Origin: Phorcus lineatus
Taxonomy: Eukaryota > Mollusca > Gastropoda > Trochida > Trochidae
DNA length: 64,000 nucleotides
Reading direction: 5' to 3'
Assembly: GCA_921293015.1 (NCBI GenBank)
Contig: OV121084.1
Span: forward strand, 20,216,960 to 20,280,959
Position 1 is the first letter of the stretch; every line of letters begins with the position of its first letter. The notes under the pieces are model-generated. The model searched no databases and was not told where the DNA came from. It saw nothing but the letters and a program-made list of their open reading frames with translations. Below are positions 23,476 through 35,123 of this stretch, in pieces. The position numbers and the translations under genes were made by a program.

Positions 23476-23903
23476 TATTTATCTTCTCTTCAGCTTATTG
23501 ATGATAGATTTTATGAACCAGACAACACATTTTACAAGTTTGTGGTCATGTTGAAACTTGACTTTTTGCAGTGTGTTAAATCAGTTTTGAGTTATGAGTA
23601 CCTTTAAAGGATAATAACAATTAAATAAGACATGAAAGGCTCACTTCTGTTGAAACTCTGATGTGTGTTCACCATTCAAGCTCATTCCTAAATTGCTGTT
23701 GGGGTCTTGGTCATGTTTGTGATTATTACTTGTTCTTGATTGCATTCATATTGCTTTTCTGCATATTTTCAGCTGTCATTCTCAATTGCAGTAATATTGC
23801 CCAAATGTAAAATTCATCATAAATGTTGTAAAACACATTATGATTTTTAAACAGATCTATTATTTTGCATATGCGATCTATTAAAAGTCCAATTTGTTTG
23901 CAG

Positions 23904-23956
23904 TTTCTGTCTGGGAAGTTTTTGTACATATTTCAAGAGCTGAAACTTTATGTCAG
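23904..23956 (+). CDS. TARBP1: TARBP1 exon 4
   Basis: 53 bases between TTTGTTTGCAG and GTGAGT. Encodes FLSGKFLYIFQELKLYV plus AG (phase 2). Too short to stand alone; accepted because both splice sites are strong and it joins exons 3 and 5 in phase. Confidence 0.82.
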
Positions 23957-24369
23957 GTGAGTTGAGGCCAAAAATGTTGTTTTTCAGGTAAATGTGTAAA
24001 AGAATTCACATTTCTAATAGATGAAACTTTTGACTGAGCTTTCTTGACTAATGAATGGCAAACGTTGGATAAAAATTGGGAAATTTGCTCACATGCATAG
24101 ACATCTATGGTCAGTCTTTCAGTGTTTTGTTCAAGTTTTTATTTTATGATGCAGGCCACAGGCCCAAAACCTGCCCTTACAAAAATGCTCATGTTTTGGC
24201 CTAAAACTAGGACTCTATGGATGTCTCCCCATAAGTAAATAACTTGTGTTCTGTCCATTCTTCTTCAGGAGCATATCCCTAAATTTATGGATGCTTGCTA
24301 CCCATATTAATACGAAAATAATGTGCCTTTAAGTAATTTTTGCAGGAAGTGGAGCTGTGTCAGCTGTGC

Positions 24370-25256
24370 TTGATAGTTGTATGTGGGATATAGTCGTCAC
24401 CCTGTCCGTCCATCCGTACATATGTAACATTTCCATCCCAGACCAGAACTCAGAAACTGTGCATGAGGTCTTTCTTAAACTTTGAATGTGCATTGCCCAC
24501 CTTCTGAAGTGGTGCTGTTTGAAACTTTTTGGAATTCTGAATTTTTTAGAAAATGAATTATCCATGGAAATGTGTTGAATAACAGAAGTGGTTCCTTTCA
24601 ATATTTCTAGAAAATTGTTTTTTATTTATTTCATTAGAAATTTGTTGAAGAAGGACTCTACATGAGCAGAACTTGATAACCTCTCATTTTGTCTTTCTTA
24701 AAATTTGCATGTATAAAACTAACTTACTGAAGTAGAGCCTTTTTTTATATTTTCATAAATTATTTAATTATATTATTTTATGCAGATAGCTTCATTTCTG
24801 GGGCTGAACTCCAACACTGCTTATCATATCTACCTGAAATTCTGAACTCAATATTTTTATCAGAGTTTTTTTTTTATTGTTTTACAATTACAAGAATTAC
24901 AGATTATTGAGGACCAGTGGCATGTGTCATAGCTTTCTCTAGTGCTTAAGAAACCATCTGAAACTCTGCCTCATTAACTGCAACCAGTTCTAGTTTTGCA
25001 CTTGATATAGGAGGAATGAGACCTAATGACCTTTCTATATTTACTACATATACAAGGTGTTCATGACATGAGCAAAATAAATCATTGTGTAGGTTGTTCA
25101 GGTTAAGAAATGACATGTTATTACTCACCCGTGTAGAGAACTGCAGTGTAGTATTTATATGGCGATATTAAACTAATATTAAATGGAAGGTCGTTTAGTA
25201 TCCTCTATCTAAGGCTGAAAATGTGTAAGTCTTCTCATGATTGATGTTACATATAG
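24370..25256 (+). other. TARBP1 intron 4, distal part
   Basis: Fragment of the second dispersed family at about 24370-24640 (GTGGGATATAGTCGTCACCC, CTGTCCGTCCATCCG); the rest is unrecognised. A 28-bp stretch near 25172-25200 (AATGGAAGGTCGTTTAGTAT) is an inverted copy of 15898-15925 in intron 1. Confidence 0.4.
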
Positions 25257-25357
25257 GCCCCCTGGTGTCACATATGGTGCCTGCCCTCCTGTGGGAAGTC
25301 AACTTGTTGCCTTCTTCTCCAACTGTCTTCAAGCACTGCCGACCTCAGAAGAACAAA
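25257..25357 (+). CDS. TARBP1: TARBP1 exon 5
   Basis: 101 bases after ACATATAG, donor GTGAGT. The first base completes an Arg codon with exon 4, then PPGVTYGACPPVGSQLVAFF and SNCLQALPTSEEQ plus one base (phase 1). Confidence 0.85.
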
Positions 25358-28300
25358 GTGAGTAATTCTTTTAAATGGGCCAGTTCAAATTGTGTCCATC
25401 TCATGACTTTGTAACTAAAAACAATTTCAAATCAATTCAATTTGTCATATAAATTCAGAAATATGTAAAGATGTATCATTATGTCGCCCATCCAAAAGGA
25501 TGTTTTTGGTTGTGTTTTCATCAATGTCAGCGTCGGCATTCCCATAATTATTGTTTCCAGAGCATTACTCTTACACTAGTTCACCAATCATCACCAAATA
25601 TTGGTTTACTGCTCCCAATTGGTATATGTGCCTTTTGAGGGTCTGAATATCTTTTCAATATTATTTATTCTGTTTCATGGCAAAAATTGGACCTTGTCTC
25701 CATTCCAGTTTCAGTTTCCATTCATTTCTGGAGCATATTTCTAAAACTACCTGACCAATTATCACCAAATTAATGCAAATGTGGTATACTGCCTCTCCAT
25801 AACATGTTTAGGTGCGTTTTGGGTATATGACCGTCTTTCAGTGTTTGTCGTTGTTTACAACTTGGACTTTGTCTATAAATTAAAGGTTATGTTTTGCTAT
25901 CATCAATATAAAACAACTTTGAGAATACATGTTACAATCTGTTTTTACGAAAAAAATAGTTTCCAATTATTAACTATTTTGAGAATATCTTCTGAAAGTT
26001 TTGTTTATTTGGGGAAAAGTGATGAATTTGTAAGAAAAATGTTAACACGTTTAGTTCCGCTCATCAGCATCTAAACTAATCATCTAATTTTGATCAAATT
26101 TAGTATGAGCATGCATAATTACATGAATGTGTGTCATGATTAATGATTTTGAAAATATTTTTGTAAAATTTTGGGGTTTTTTGGGGAAAAAAGGAGGACT
26201 GTTTAAAAACCTGTCCTTCTCATAATTTCTAAGCTATTGTTTGCCAATTCACAAAGACCTCATTAATTTAGGAGCTCGTAGTGCATACGACCTTGTTACG
26301 ACCCTCTTACGACATGCCCATCCATCCATGTCTTACATAGGTGTCATAACTCCAGGTCATACGTCATGTAAGAAGTACTTGGTTGCATAGCAACATATGG
26401 TCTCGGCAGAACGGGCACCTTTTTTCCAATTCGTACAAATAATATCTTGTCTATACAACTAGTGTTTGTTAGTTTTTTAAATTTTGCGATTACAAATTGA
26501 ATACACAATTCAAAAGGCAGATTCTTGAGCTTACCAAAATGTTTGCATTCTATGGGAAATTGCAGTCACTAAAATTAAATAATTTTTGGGTAAAATCAGT
26601 GAGATTTGAACAATTGACTTTGGTGCCTAATAAAGAATTTTATTTTTAACCCTAAAGCATGAATTACATCCTTTCAACTCTGTCGCGTAATGTGAATATA
26701 CAATATAACACATTAAAACACCTTGTTGCGGCTTCCTTAACCCCGTTGATGTAAACTGTCATCGGATATGATTAATGACAACTTGAGTATCATTTAGATG
26801 GCCTCAGACGAAACACTAGTAAGTCAATAATGTCAATGTTTTTAATTAATTCAGGCCAAATTGAAACGTTAGTAAAATATCGACTATAGCATTTTCAGCT
26901 TTTAGCTATAACCTAGGCTATATGATTTTCATATCAAGCATTTAAAGACATGCTTTTAATGGTTTAGGAAAATAATATACGCCATTACATCCTGCACGGG
27001 ACATAATATTATCCCAAGTCCTTGAGTTTGATTTCTTCATGAATACAAACATCGTATGATACTATGGCTGTAGGTTTTGATTACTGTATGTTTTCTTCAA
27101 TTTCCAAAAGATAGATCTTGTTTGCAGGAATATTCAAAATATGATATTCTCAATTATGTATGAAATTTATATTCAATAATTCATTAGAAATTGAAGAAGA
27201 ATATGACCAGGCCATTCTGATTCATCAATTCAAATACTATCACATTCTCCAACTAACAAGCAGAAATCAAGGATGAGTTACTCGTAATTCTAAGTAAGTA
27301 CAATAGGGTAATTTGTTTTTAATGTACATGTACAGCAAAGCATTAAGTTAACCTTGGTGAAAACATTTTGATAAATCTGCTTTCTTTTGTTTCTAAAAGC
27401 TTATTGTTATAAAAATCTAATTTATACTTTGGGAAAACTGAAAAATGCCCATTTACACACTCAGCTAAATGTTTACTCAATGGAATTGTACAGTTTTTTG
27501 GATGATTAACCCTTCCGTTGCTGAATATTATTTTGACCAGTTTTGCCCCCGTGGCTGAATTTTCCAGCACTCGCCTCGCTACGGTAATAACGCAATTAGC
27601 CCCTGTGGCTGAATTATTTCGCACCGTGAGTCGCGGCTGTTTTTTCGATAAATGGTGTATTCACATGGCGGATTACGGGTGAAACTGACCGTTCGATACA
27701 AAAGTAGCCCGCCAATCCCGTACACAAATGAACGATCTTTATCCGACACTTTGAATGAAATTTTTATCTTACCTAGAACGGTTTCTATTGCAATATGAAG
27801 ATTGTCTTTATTTAGAGTTACGGAAAATCCTTAGATATAATCGCACAATTAATTTTTTTATATGGAATTGAAGATACATTATTCCTCTTTACGATGATAT
27901 ATATCTTTTTACAATGCGACCTCTAGTTAGATTTCTACAATTATCTAAAGATTGTCTTTATATCCGGCTGAATAAAATCCCTAATACTTAGCGCGCATAC
28001 ATGTATTATATATGGAATTGTAGACAATTTATTCTTCTTTATGATGATAAAAGATTGTTAGAATATGTCACCCTGTTCAAAAGATATACGCCGCGAAAGA
28101 TGGTTGGGGGTACCCCGAGGATGCTCCGACATAACGGGATTTTTAGCCATAACTAATTCTCCCTTGGGCAGTCTGGCATCAGTACGCTAATTAGTACCGT
28201 TATACCCCAGGGGCACCCCCGAGGCACCAGCATGCGAGTGCCAGTGTTCTAAGCACCAGCGTTGCTTCCTGCTGTACCGATCCTCTCGGCGCATGCAGTC

Positions 28301-29272
28301 ACACGCGGGCGAACATTCCGAGATAATAAAATCAATCATTCTATACGCACGCCGCATCGTTATTTCTTGCTGGGCATGTACAAATTATACATGGAAATAA
28401 AGATAAATCTTTCGTTCTTACGACTGTGAAAAAATAATGAAAAGGTGCCAACTGGTTCAAAAGATATGAAAAACGAAAGAGTGATACCCTCAACTACTTG
28501 AAAACAAATTTTGATAAGCGTTCTATTTGCGACACCAGTCGCATCATCCACCGCTTCGTTATTATTGACTGCGCATATGCATATTATACATGGAATTAAA
28601 AACAATTATATTCCCTTGAAATAGGTGAAAAAAATATAAAAAAGTATAAAATAGTTCGGGAGATATGAACCGCGAAAGAGCGACACCCTCAACTACTTGA
28701 AAATAGATTTTGACAATCGTTTTATTTGCGACATTTGTCGCAGCACTCGCCGCACCATTTTTATTAATTGCGCACATGCATATTATACATGGAATTAAAG
28801 ATCATTCTTTCCTTTGAGAAAGGTGGAAAAAAGTTTTAAAAGTGCCAAATAGTTCGGGAGATATGAACCGTTAAAGAGGGGTACCCTCAGACATTTGGGG
28901 AAAAAAATTGATAATTGCGACATTTCTCGCATTATTTGCCGCTCCTTTATTATGTGTTGCGCACATACACATTTCATAATGAATCAAAGCCAGTTCTTTT
29001 CCCTTTACGATGATGTAAATAGTATGAAGTTTCGCCACACGATTCTAAGAAAACAAATTGCGAAAGATCGGGGGTAGGTTCGTGATGCGGCTCGTATCGA
29101 ACGTCCAGTGACAGCTCACATTGACTTTCTCTGTCTCTTTTACGACTTAAAAAAAAGATTATTTTATTGACAATAAGTATTTTATATTACACTTATTCAC
29201 CTTATTGATGTGAAGAATAAACTTTATAAGGAGAGTAACGCTCATCCACACTTCTGCTTCTTTCTTCTTTCT

Positions 29273-29709
29273 TCAATCTTCTTGATTATCCCCCTCATTT
29301 TCCTTCTCTGACATCAAACTGATATAAGCTTTAGTGCAATCTTGTGACGTGTGATAAATTCTGAAACATGGTGCTGCACATAGAGCCACATTACACTCGC
29401 TACATTCGAAAGAAGATTCTTTGCCTACCCTTTTCTTCTTTCGAACTGGCTGATTTGTTTCTTCGAATTCCCTTCGACGAAGTTCTCTATTCGCTTTGGA
29501 GCAAACAACACACATGCGTGTGAGGTTTTTCTTCTTTCCAACAGGCTGAATCTTTGATGGAAAGTGACGACCATGGAGTCGCAAGACACTATCGTCGCTC
29601 GTGCTCGGCCGGCCGCGAGGACGTCTGCGCAGGGAGGGCACTTTTTCTGTTTCGGCGAAGGTGATCATATGCTGCACCAAATCTTTTCTAAATTGACGGC
29701 TTGTTTTCA
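29273..29709 (-). pseudogene. piggyBac transposase C-terminal Cys-rich domain, frameshifted
   Basis: About 145 codons in the frame next to the main ORF; there is no ATG at its head (TTG at 29710). It encodes the expected continuation of the transposase: a basic stretch (SLRRRPRGRPS), then a zinc-binding domain with MCVVC, SFECSECNVALC, PC and HTSQDC. In piggyBac this domain binds subterminal DNA. A one-base loss in the A-run just before 29709 would explain the shift; a sequencing error or programmed shift are alternatives. Confidence 0.75.
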
Positions 29710-31260
29710 AAGTTTTTCTTCTGAGAATTCTTTATAGATAATGTAAGAATTCAACATGGCAACGTTCAACACATGAAACCACACGCGCTTCCACCATTTA
29801 AGAGTTTTCATTTTGAACGGGGTGTACGACAGCATCTGGTCCGCCCGATCCACACCTCCCATATATTTGTTGTATTCGTGCACAATACGTGGTCTCGTAT
29901 TTGCTTCCCCAGTCACTCGGTTCTTCTTTCCTGTCTCTACAATTTCGGCGTCTTCTAAGGTTGACATGAGCAACACTGACTTCCTGTCCTCATACCGCAA
30001 AACGAGTAGGTCTTGATTGTGATAGACTGTCATATCCCCTTTCTTCTGATTCTTCTGTGCCTTCTTTAGCTTTTCAGGAATGCCTTTGCGATTCCCTCTC
30101 AAAGTTCCCGTCGCACCAGTTCCCATTTCCCACAAGTTTATATACAATGCCACCGAGGAATAGAAATTGTCCATGAACACATGATACCCTTTCCCAGCAT
30201 ATTCCTTCACCAAGTCCATGATGAGATCATACGTTTTCCCACCAACAGAAACAGCTTCATTTGTTTTTCCAGTGTAGAGTTTGAACTTGCAAACATAACC
30301 ATTTGTTGAGTCGCACAACATGTAGGCCTTTATCCCATACTTCTTCGGCTTGTCGGGATTATATACTTTGAAACTCAGATTGCCTTTCCAAGGCACCAAC
30401 CCTTCGTCAACACAAATGTTTTGATGCGGCTTATAAACTCTGGAAAAACGATGCACGATGCGTTGGTACAGATAGCCAAGTTTATTCATTGGTGAAAAAT
30501 GCGGAGTGTTTCGTCCCGGCATTAGGTTGTTATCATTCGAATGTAGATACGTTAGCAGTAGCCAGAACCTGTCGCGGGGCATGCACTTGGAAAAGAAGGG
30601 CGTCGACGTAACATCACTTGTTGACCAATACTCAGAAAAGTTTCTCTGTACAACCAGAGACATTGCTATTGTCATTGCAATGAATACTTTCATTTCTTCG
30701 GCATTCGTATCATACCAGTGCCTCAACCGTGAACAGGGTTTCAGAACCTTATCATCGACCTGTTGGTGGAAGTATCTGTTGGTTTCTGCTGCCAATGATC
30801 CATAATCATCTTCATGAAAAAACAGTCCGAAAAAGTCTACAGGTTGCGGGTTATCAGGCAATTCTATGAACCGTCCTAATCCCGTTGCGCCAGTAAAATG
30901 CAATTCGACACGTCCACGTTGCCTCGGCCCCTCTTCCCAGCGATCCATAAAATTATCATGGTCATCAAAATGTGTGTCCATTTCATTATATTGCTCGTCA
31001 AAGCCACTGAACTCTTCCTCTGTGGAAGTACCAGTCGTAGCAGTTTCACCCGTACCAGCTAATATGTCTCTTGCAATGTTTCTTATTTCTTGATCACTAT
31101 CAATGTCACTTTCACTATCACTGTCACTGTCACTATCACTCTCATCAGTTGATTCCATATCAGAAGCTTCATCGGCATGGACCTCGTTGATGAAGTCGTC
31201 GTCGCTAGACGTTGACGGACCTTCCCAACTCCTGGTTCGCGGCCTCTTGGCCTTAGGCAT
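29707..31260 (-). CDS. piggyBac transposase (catalytic part)
   Basis: 517 codons. An acidic, Ser/Asp-rich N-terminus (about 15-60) precedes the DDE_Tnp_1_7 core starting near residue 135. Catalytic aspartates: D285 in CVDEGLVPWKG, D364 in VFMDNFYSS, and D471 (with D474) in MGGVDRADQM, all present. RWW-type landmarks such as LKWWKRVWFHVLNVAMLNSY close the core. The ORF ends at EEKL-TGA; the Cys-rich tail continues in another frame from 29710. The enzyme excises and inserts the element at TTAA by a hairpin intermediate without leaving footprints. Apart from the end shift, no damage is seen, so insertion is recent or the gene was until recently under constraint. Confidence 0.9.
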   Translation of the reverse strand: MPKAKRPRTRSWEGPSTSSDDDFINEVHADEASDMESTDESDSDSDSDSESDIDSDQEIRNIARDILAGTGETATTGTSTEEEFSGFDEQYNEMDTHFDDHDNFMDRWEEGPRQRGRVELHFTGATGLGRFIELPDNPQPVDFFGLFFHEDDYGSLAAETNRYFHQQVDDKVLKPCSRLRHWYDTNAEEMKVFIAMTIAMSLVVQRNFSEYWSTSDVTSTPFFSKCMPRDRFWLLLTYLHSNDNNLMPGRNTPHFSPMNKLGYLYQRIVHRFSRVYKPHQNICVDEGLVPWKGNLSFKVYNPDKPKKYGIKAYMLCDSTNGYVCKFKLYTGKTNEAVSVGGKTYDLIMDLVKEYAGKGYHVFMDNFYSSVALYINLWEMGTGATGTLRGNRKGIPEKLKKAQKNQKKGDMTVYHNQDLLVLRYEDRKSVLLMSTLEDAEIVETGKKNRVTGEANTRPRIVHEYNKYMGGVDRADQMLSYTPFKMKTLKWWKRVWFHVLNVAMLNSYIIYKEFSEEKL

Positions 31261-34200
31261 CTTTCACATCAATCTGTAAATGATTGAAAATAATTTAGGC
31301 ACACGCAAGATATAATAACATCAACACATGACCTGTTGTACAGAGAAATTCAATGTGAGCTTCATGGACATTCAATTGCCACATTTTGTAAGTGTTTATA
31401 ACAAATTTGCCGTTGCGCGCCTTTGGCGCCAGCGGTCATCAATAATCCGGACATTTTCTAATTGTCCTGGCGAAAGCCGGACATTTTGTTTCCTGATTTG
31501 CAAAAATAACAAATCAGGACAAATTCTAACATTGCTGGACAATTTCTAACTTTCGGACAACTTTTCACAATCCAGCCGAACAAGTTCTAATGTCGCCGGA
31601 CACTTTCTAACTTTTGGACGACTTTTCACAATCCCGCCGAAGGTGCCGATGGCACCGACGGCCGCCGACGTTGTATCAACATTATCAACCCTGATGCCGC
31701 CTTCTGACTCCTATGCAACGAGCCGGCGAGTCGCGAACAACTGCCTTCTACGTCAGGAAAGTTCTGATTGTCAGTTGTGGATTACAAAAGTTTTTCAACT
31801 CTTGACTTCTCTTCCGAGAATGATAGGTTCCACGGGCCTATCTGTCGGGACGGCCGTAGTCAACGAGCACCCGGCCCCTTGTCTTTAGTTCACTGGAAGG
31901 AACTCATGCCATCCCAACATATATAGCAAACTATTTAAAACATCGGAATGCTACCAAACTTTTTTTTCAAAAATGAGTTTCCTAGACCAACAAAAATTTG
32001 GCAGAAAAAAACACATACCTGCTGGCGGTGCCCGGCGAAAGTCCGCTGAAATTTTTTTTCTCGAACACGAACATTTTCGTTGGACACATTTTCTCATGAC
32101 CTGATGGCAGTGCCCGGCGAAAGATCCCCGACATATTGTGTCTCAACCACAAACATTTTCGTTGGACAACTTTGCCTTGACCTGATGGCGGTTCCCGACG
32201 GCATCCCCGACATACTGTGTCTCAACCACAACATTTTCGTTGGACAATTTTCCCATGAACTGATGGCGGTGCCCGACGCAAAAATCCCCTAACTCAAAAA
32301 AGACATCAATAACGCTATGAATGTAAATCCAAAAGATTTTTTTCCTTCAACTTTCATGGTTTATAAAACTCTATAATTGAACACTAAAGAAACAGGGTTT
32401 CCTTCATAATTTTTTTTACTTATTACATTTATTTATAACATTTTAGCGGCGCTTGTTGAGTCTTTATTTCTATATGCGCATAAACAAATTGTATATCAAA
32501 TTGAAGAGAATTTTCTGCTCTTTACGCTGATACCAAACGTTGTTGAGCGCGCCACTTGGTTACAGAAATACGAAATGCGAAACTTGCCAAATTTGCGGCA
32601 CTTCTTGTGCCTTTATTTTTGTGTGCGCATGTATGATCAATATATTGAAATGAAGAACAACGTTCCGTCTTTATTTAGACGTAATATTAATCAAAATCCG
32701 CCAAGTGGTATAGAAAATATCGAGTGCCAAAGAAAGGTACATGAAAATCGAACTTCAGATCACATGAAAAGAACCTTTTGTGCGGCGCTTGCTGCATCGT
32801 CGTTTGTTTTAGCGCATGTACATTTTATATATCACTTTGTAGACAATTTATTCCTCTTGATAATGATATAAATGGTTTTGAAATGTGTCATTTGTACACG
32901 GGGATATGAAGTGCCAAAGTTTCCCTATTTGCGTCACTAACGGAATTGCGAAGTGCGAAAGTTGTTCTTTTTACGGCACTTGTTGAGTCTTTATTTATTT
33001 GCGCGCATAATAATTGATATAGGGAATTAAAGACAATTCATTTGTCTTTATAGTGATGTAAAATTCAACAAAATCTTTTTCACGGTGTAAAAGAAATTCA
33101 TTGTGAAAGAAAGGCACATGAAAATCGCGCTTCAGATCACATGATAAGAAAGTCAGCAAAATTACCTTTTTGTGCGGCGCTTGCTGTATCTTTATGAATT
33201 GTTGCGCATGTACACATTTTACATGGAATTAAAGACAATCTTTTTCTCTATCTTGTGATATAAAAAATGTCAAAATATGTTGAGCACATCATGAGAAAAT
33301 TGGTGTGACAAAACAGTGTAAAACTAAAAATATATAAAAATCACCTTTTTTGCGGCACATGCGGTATCTTTATTTCACGAGGCGCACATATGTTTTTTAC
33401 ATCGAATTAAAGACATTTTTTTTCTCTTTCAAATGATCCCACCTATATTGAAATCCGCCCAAGGGTTCAGAACATAGGGCGTGCGATAGGAAGGCGTGCA
33501 TAGGGTCAAAATGCACGCGTCTCAGTAAATGATAGCATGCGCGGGTCGGTAAGCTCGTGCGAGAGGGTAGAAAGTGCCCACAGGCTATTAGCACGTGCGG
33601 CGGGGAGTGGGGAAAAATTGAGTGATTTTAACGTTTATTTTCGGTACGATAAACATTATCAATACTCTCATAACTTTCGGAGCATGTTCGTGCATTATTT
33701 AGAACACCAACGAAACAAAACACGGTTGCTTAGCGACAGCCGGAACGAAAATACAAGCGTTGAACTGAGACTACTGCTAGGCAATAAATTTCCGGGCCCC
33801 GCTACCGAGACCCGCAGTCATAATTAGTTAGTGTGAGAAAAATAGAGTGTGCTACTCGCATCCCGCTAAGGGGACTTGCGGGCAAAGCTAATTTCATCCC
33901 GGAATATTCCGGGATCCGCATCTTAAGGGTTAATCTGACATCTGTGTAAATTCATGCGAAACTTCATTTCAGTTTTTCCGATGTATTTTTCATTGCATCC
34001 AGAGCATGTGATAACATAAACAACATTATTACTGTTACAACTAAGATTTTGTCTTACAGAACATACTTAACTTTTATTCATAATTACAGAAGAGCCGACT
34101 ATGATATTTAAGACAACGTGAACTGCTGCATTTAGTTACAGTTGGTTCTACATCAGTTGAATCAAATTTGGATGAAGTTAACAACTTAAGATTTTTAGGT

Positions 34201-34289
34201 TGTTTAAGACTGTTCACAATTTTTGTTTTACATAAAACTATCTATAGAATAAGATGGTTGGAACGTTCCGACTCTAAGATTTTGTTCAC

Positions 34290-34830
34290 TTGAAGGAAAA
34301 CATGCTCTCCTGACATATGTAGCAAAATGTTTCACACTCCTTAATAACACCACACTTTATTTACCATTCTGAGATTATCCACAATGGAAATTGACATCGG
34401 AAAATTATCCTTTCCCCATGGTGATTTCTGTTACCAGATGTAGGATCTCCTTAAAAACATTGTAAGTCAAGTGGTTTGAAGGATATTTAGTGCAAACGAA
34501 AGGTACATAAAAAGCGTTTTTTGTATCACTATTTGTTTGATATATACATTATATTCATCAAATTGAAGTCAATTTATTTCTCTTGACAATGATATAAATG
34601 TTTTTGGTATGCATGTCATTGGTTACAAAGAGATAAAGCGTCAAGTTGCTCTTTCCACGGCAATTACTGTGTTTATATTTTGTGTGTGAATGTACTTTTT
34701 AATATGGAATTGAAGACAATCTTTTCTTTGTTATTGTGATGCAACAGTTATTAAAATGTGCCAAACCATTAAAAAGATATGATGAACTTAAGGAAAGTAG
34801 ATGACAAAATCACCACTCAGTTTACAAGGA
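34290..34830 (+). mobile_element. piggyBac-related fragment
   Basis: Matches about 31890-33000 of the complete element with gaps: GTTCACTTGAAGGAA, CTCCTGACATAT(G)TAGCAAA, then two copies of the 200-bp repeat (ATATTCATCAAATTGAAGTC, TATGGAATTGAAGACAATC). No termini. Confidence 0.55.
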
Positions 34831-34987
34831 TGGAAGAGCCAAATTAGCTTTTGACTGTCTTTGGTTATTTTTGCAAACTCAAGAGTATGTGTGGTTTACT
34901 TCTTGCGTGCATGGCTATGTTGATATATCCCCCCCCCCCAATAGGTACCGGAGTGTTTGAGACTAGTGTATATTCCTATATTTGCAG

Positions 34988-35123
34988 GTACATGGCTGTG
35001 TGCGGTGCTGCAGACGATTCTCTCCTCCACTTGGGGTTCGATACCACTTTACTTCCTGACACGGGCCTTGGCTGCTCTGCCTCCGTCCCCGATTCTTGCT
35101 GCATCAGCTCTTCGTCTTATCAA
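34988..35123 (+). CDS. TARBP1: TARBP1 exon 6
   Basis: 136 bases between TATTTGCAG and GTCAGT. With the last base of exon 5 it reads STWLCAVLQTILSSTWGSIP, then LYFLTRALAALPPSPILAAS and ALRLI plus AA (phase 2). W..IP.YFL..ALA..P is a TARBP1 landmark. Confidence 0.9.

Larger units (their letters stand above)
27510..33929 (-). mobile_element. Complete 6.4-kb piggyBac element flanked by TTAA
   Basis: TTAA stands at both borders (27506-27509 and 33930-33933). The termini read inward CCCTTCCGTTGC (left) and CCCTTAAGATGC (right), agreeing at 9 of 12 positions and starting with the CCC typical of piggyBac. The transposase lies in the middle on the minus strand. On both sides are arrays of diverged, directly repeated units of about 200 bp: 27830-29080 on the left, 32400-33420 on the right. 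The right end has a perfect palindrome CCCGGAATATTCCGGG (about 33898-33913); the left end repeats GTGGCTGAAT. An element of 6.4 kb is long for piggyBac; the extra length is these arrays. Confidence 0.85.
25358..34987 (+). other. TARBP1 intron 5 (9.6 kb)
   Basis: Phase-1 intron. 25358-27505 is AT-rich; parts (25480-26280) look like old dispersed repeats with paired blocks such as CCTGACCAATTATCACCAAA. 27510-33929 is a complete piggyBac; 34290-34830 is another piece of that family. Confidence 0.8.

Noticed and set aside
15898..25200. Inverted 28-bp pair (AATACTAAACGACCTTCCAT and its complement) as ends of a 9-kb element
   Set aside because: The interval contains TARBP1 exons 2-4, so it cannot be one mobile element; probably two separate repeat fragments.
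29773..31093. Plus-strand ORFs opposite the transposase
   Set aside because: Shadows of the minus-strand transposase gene.
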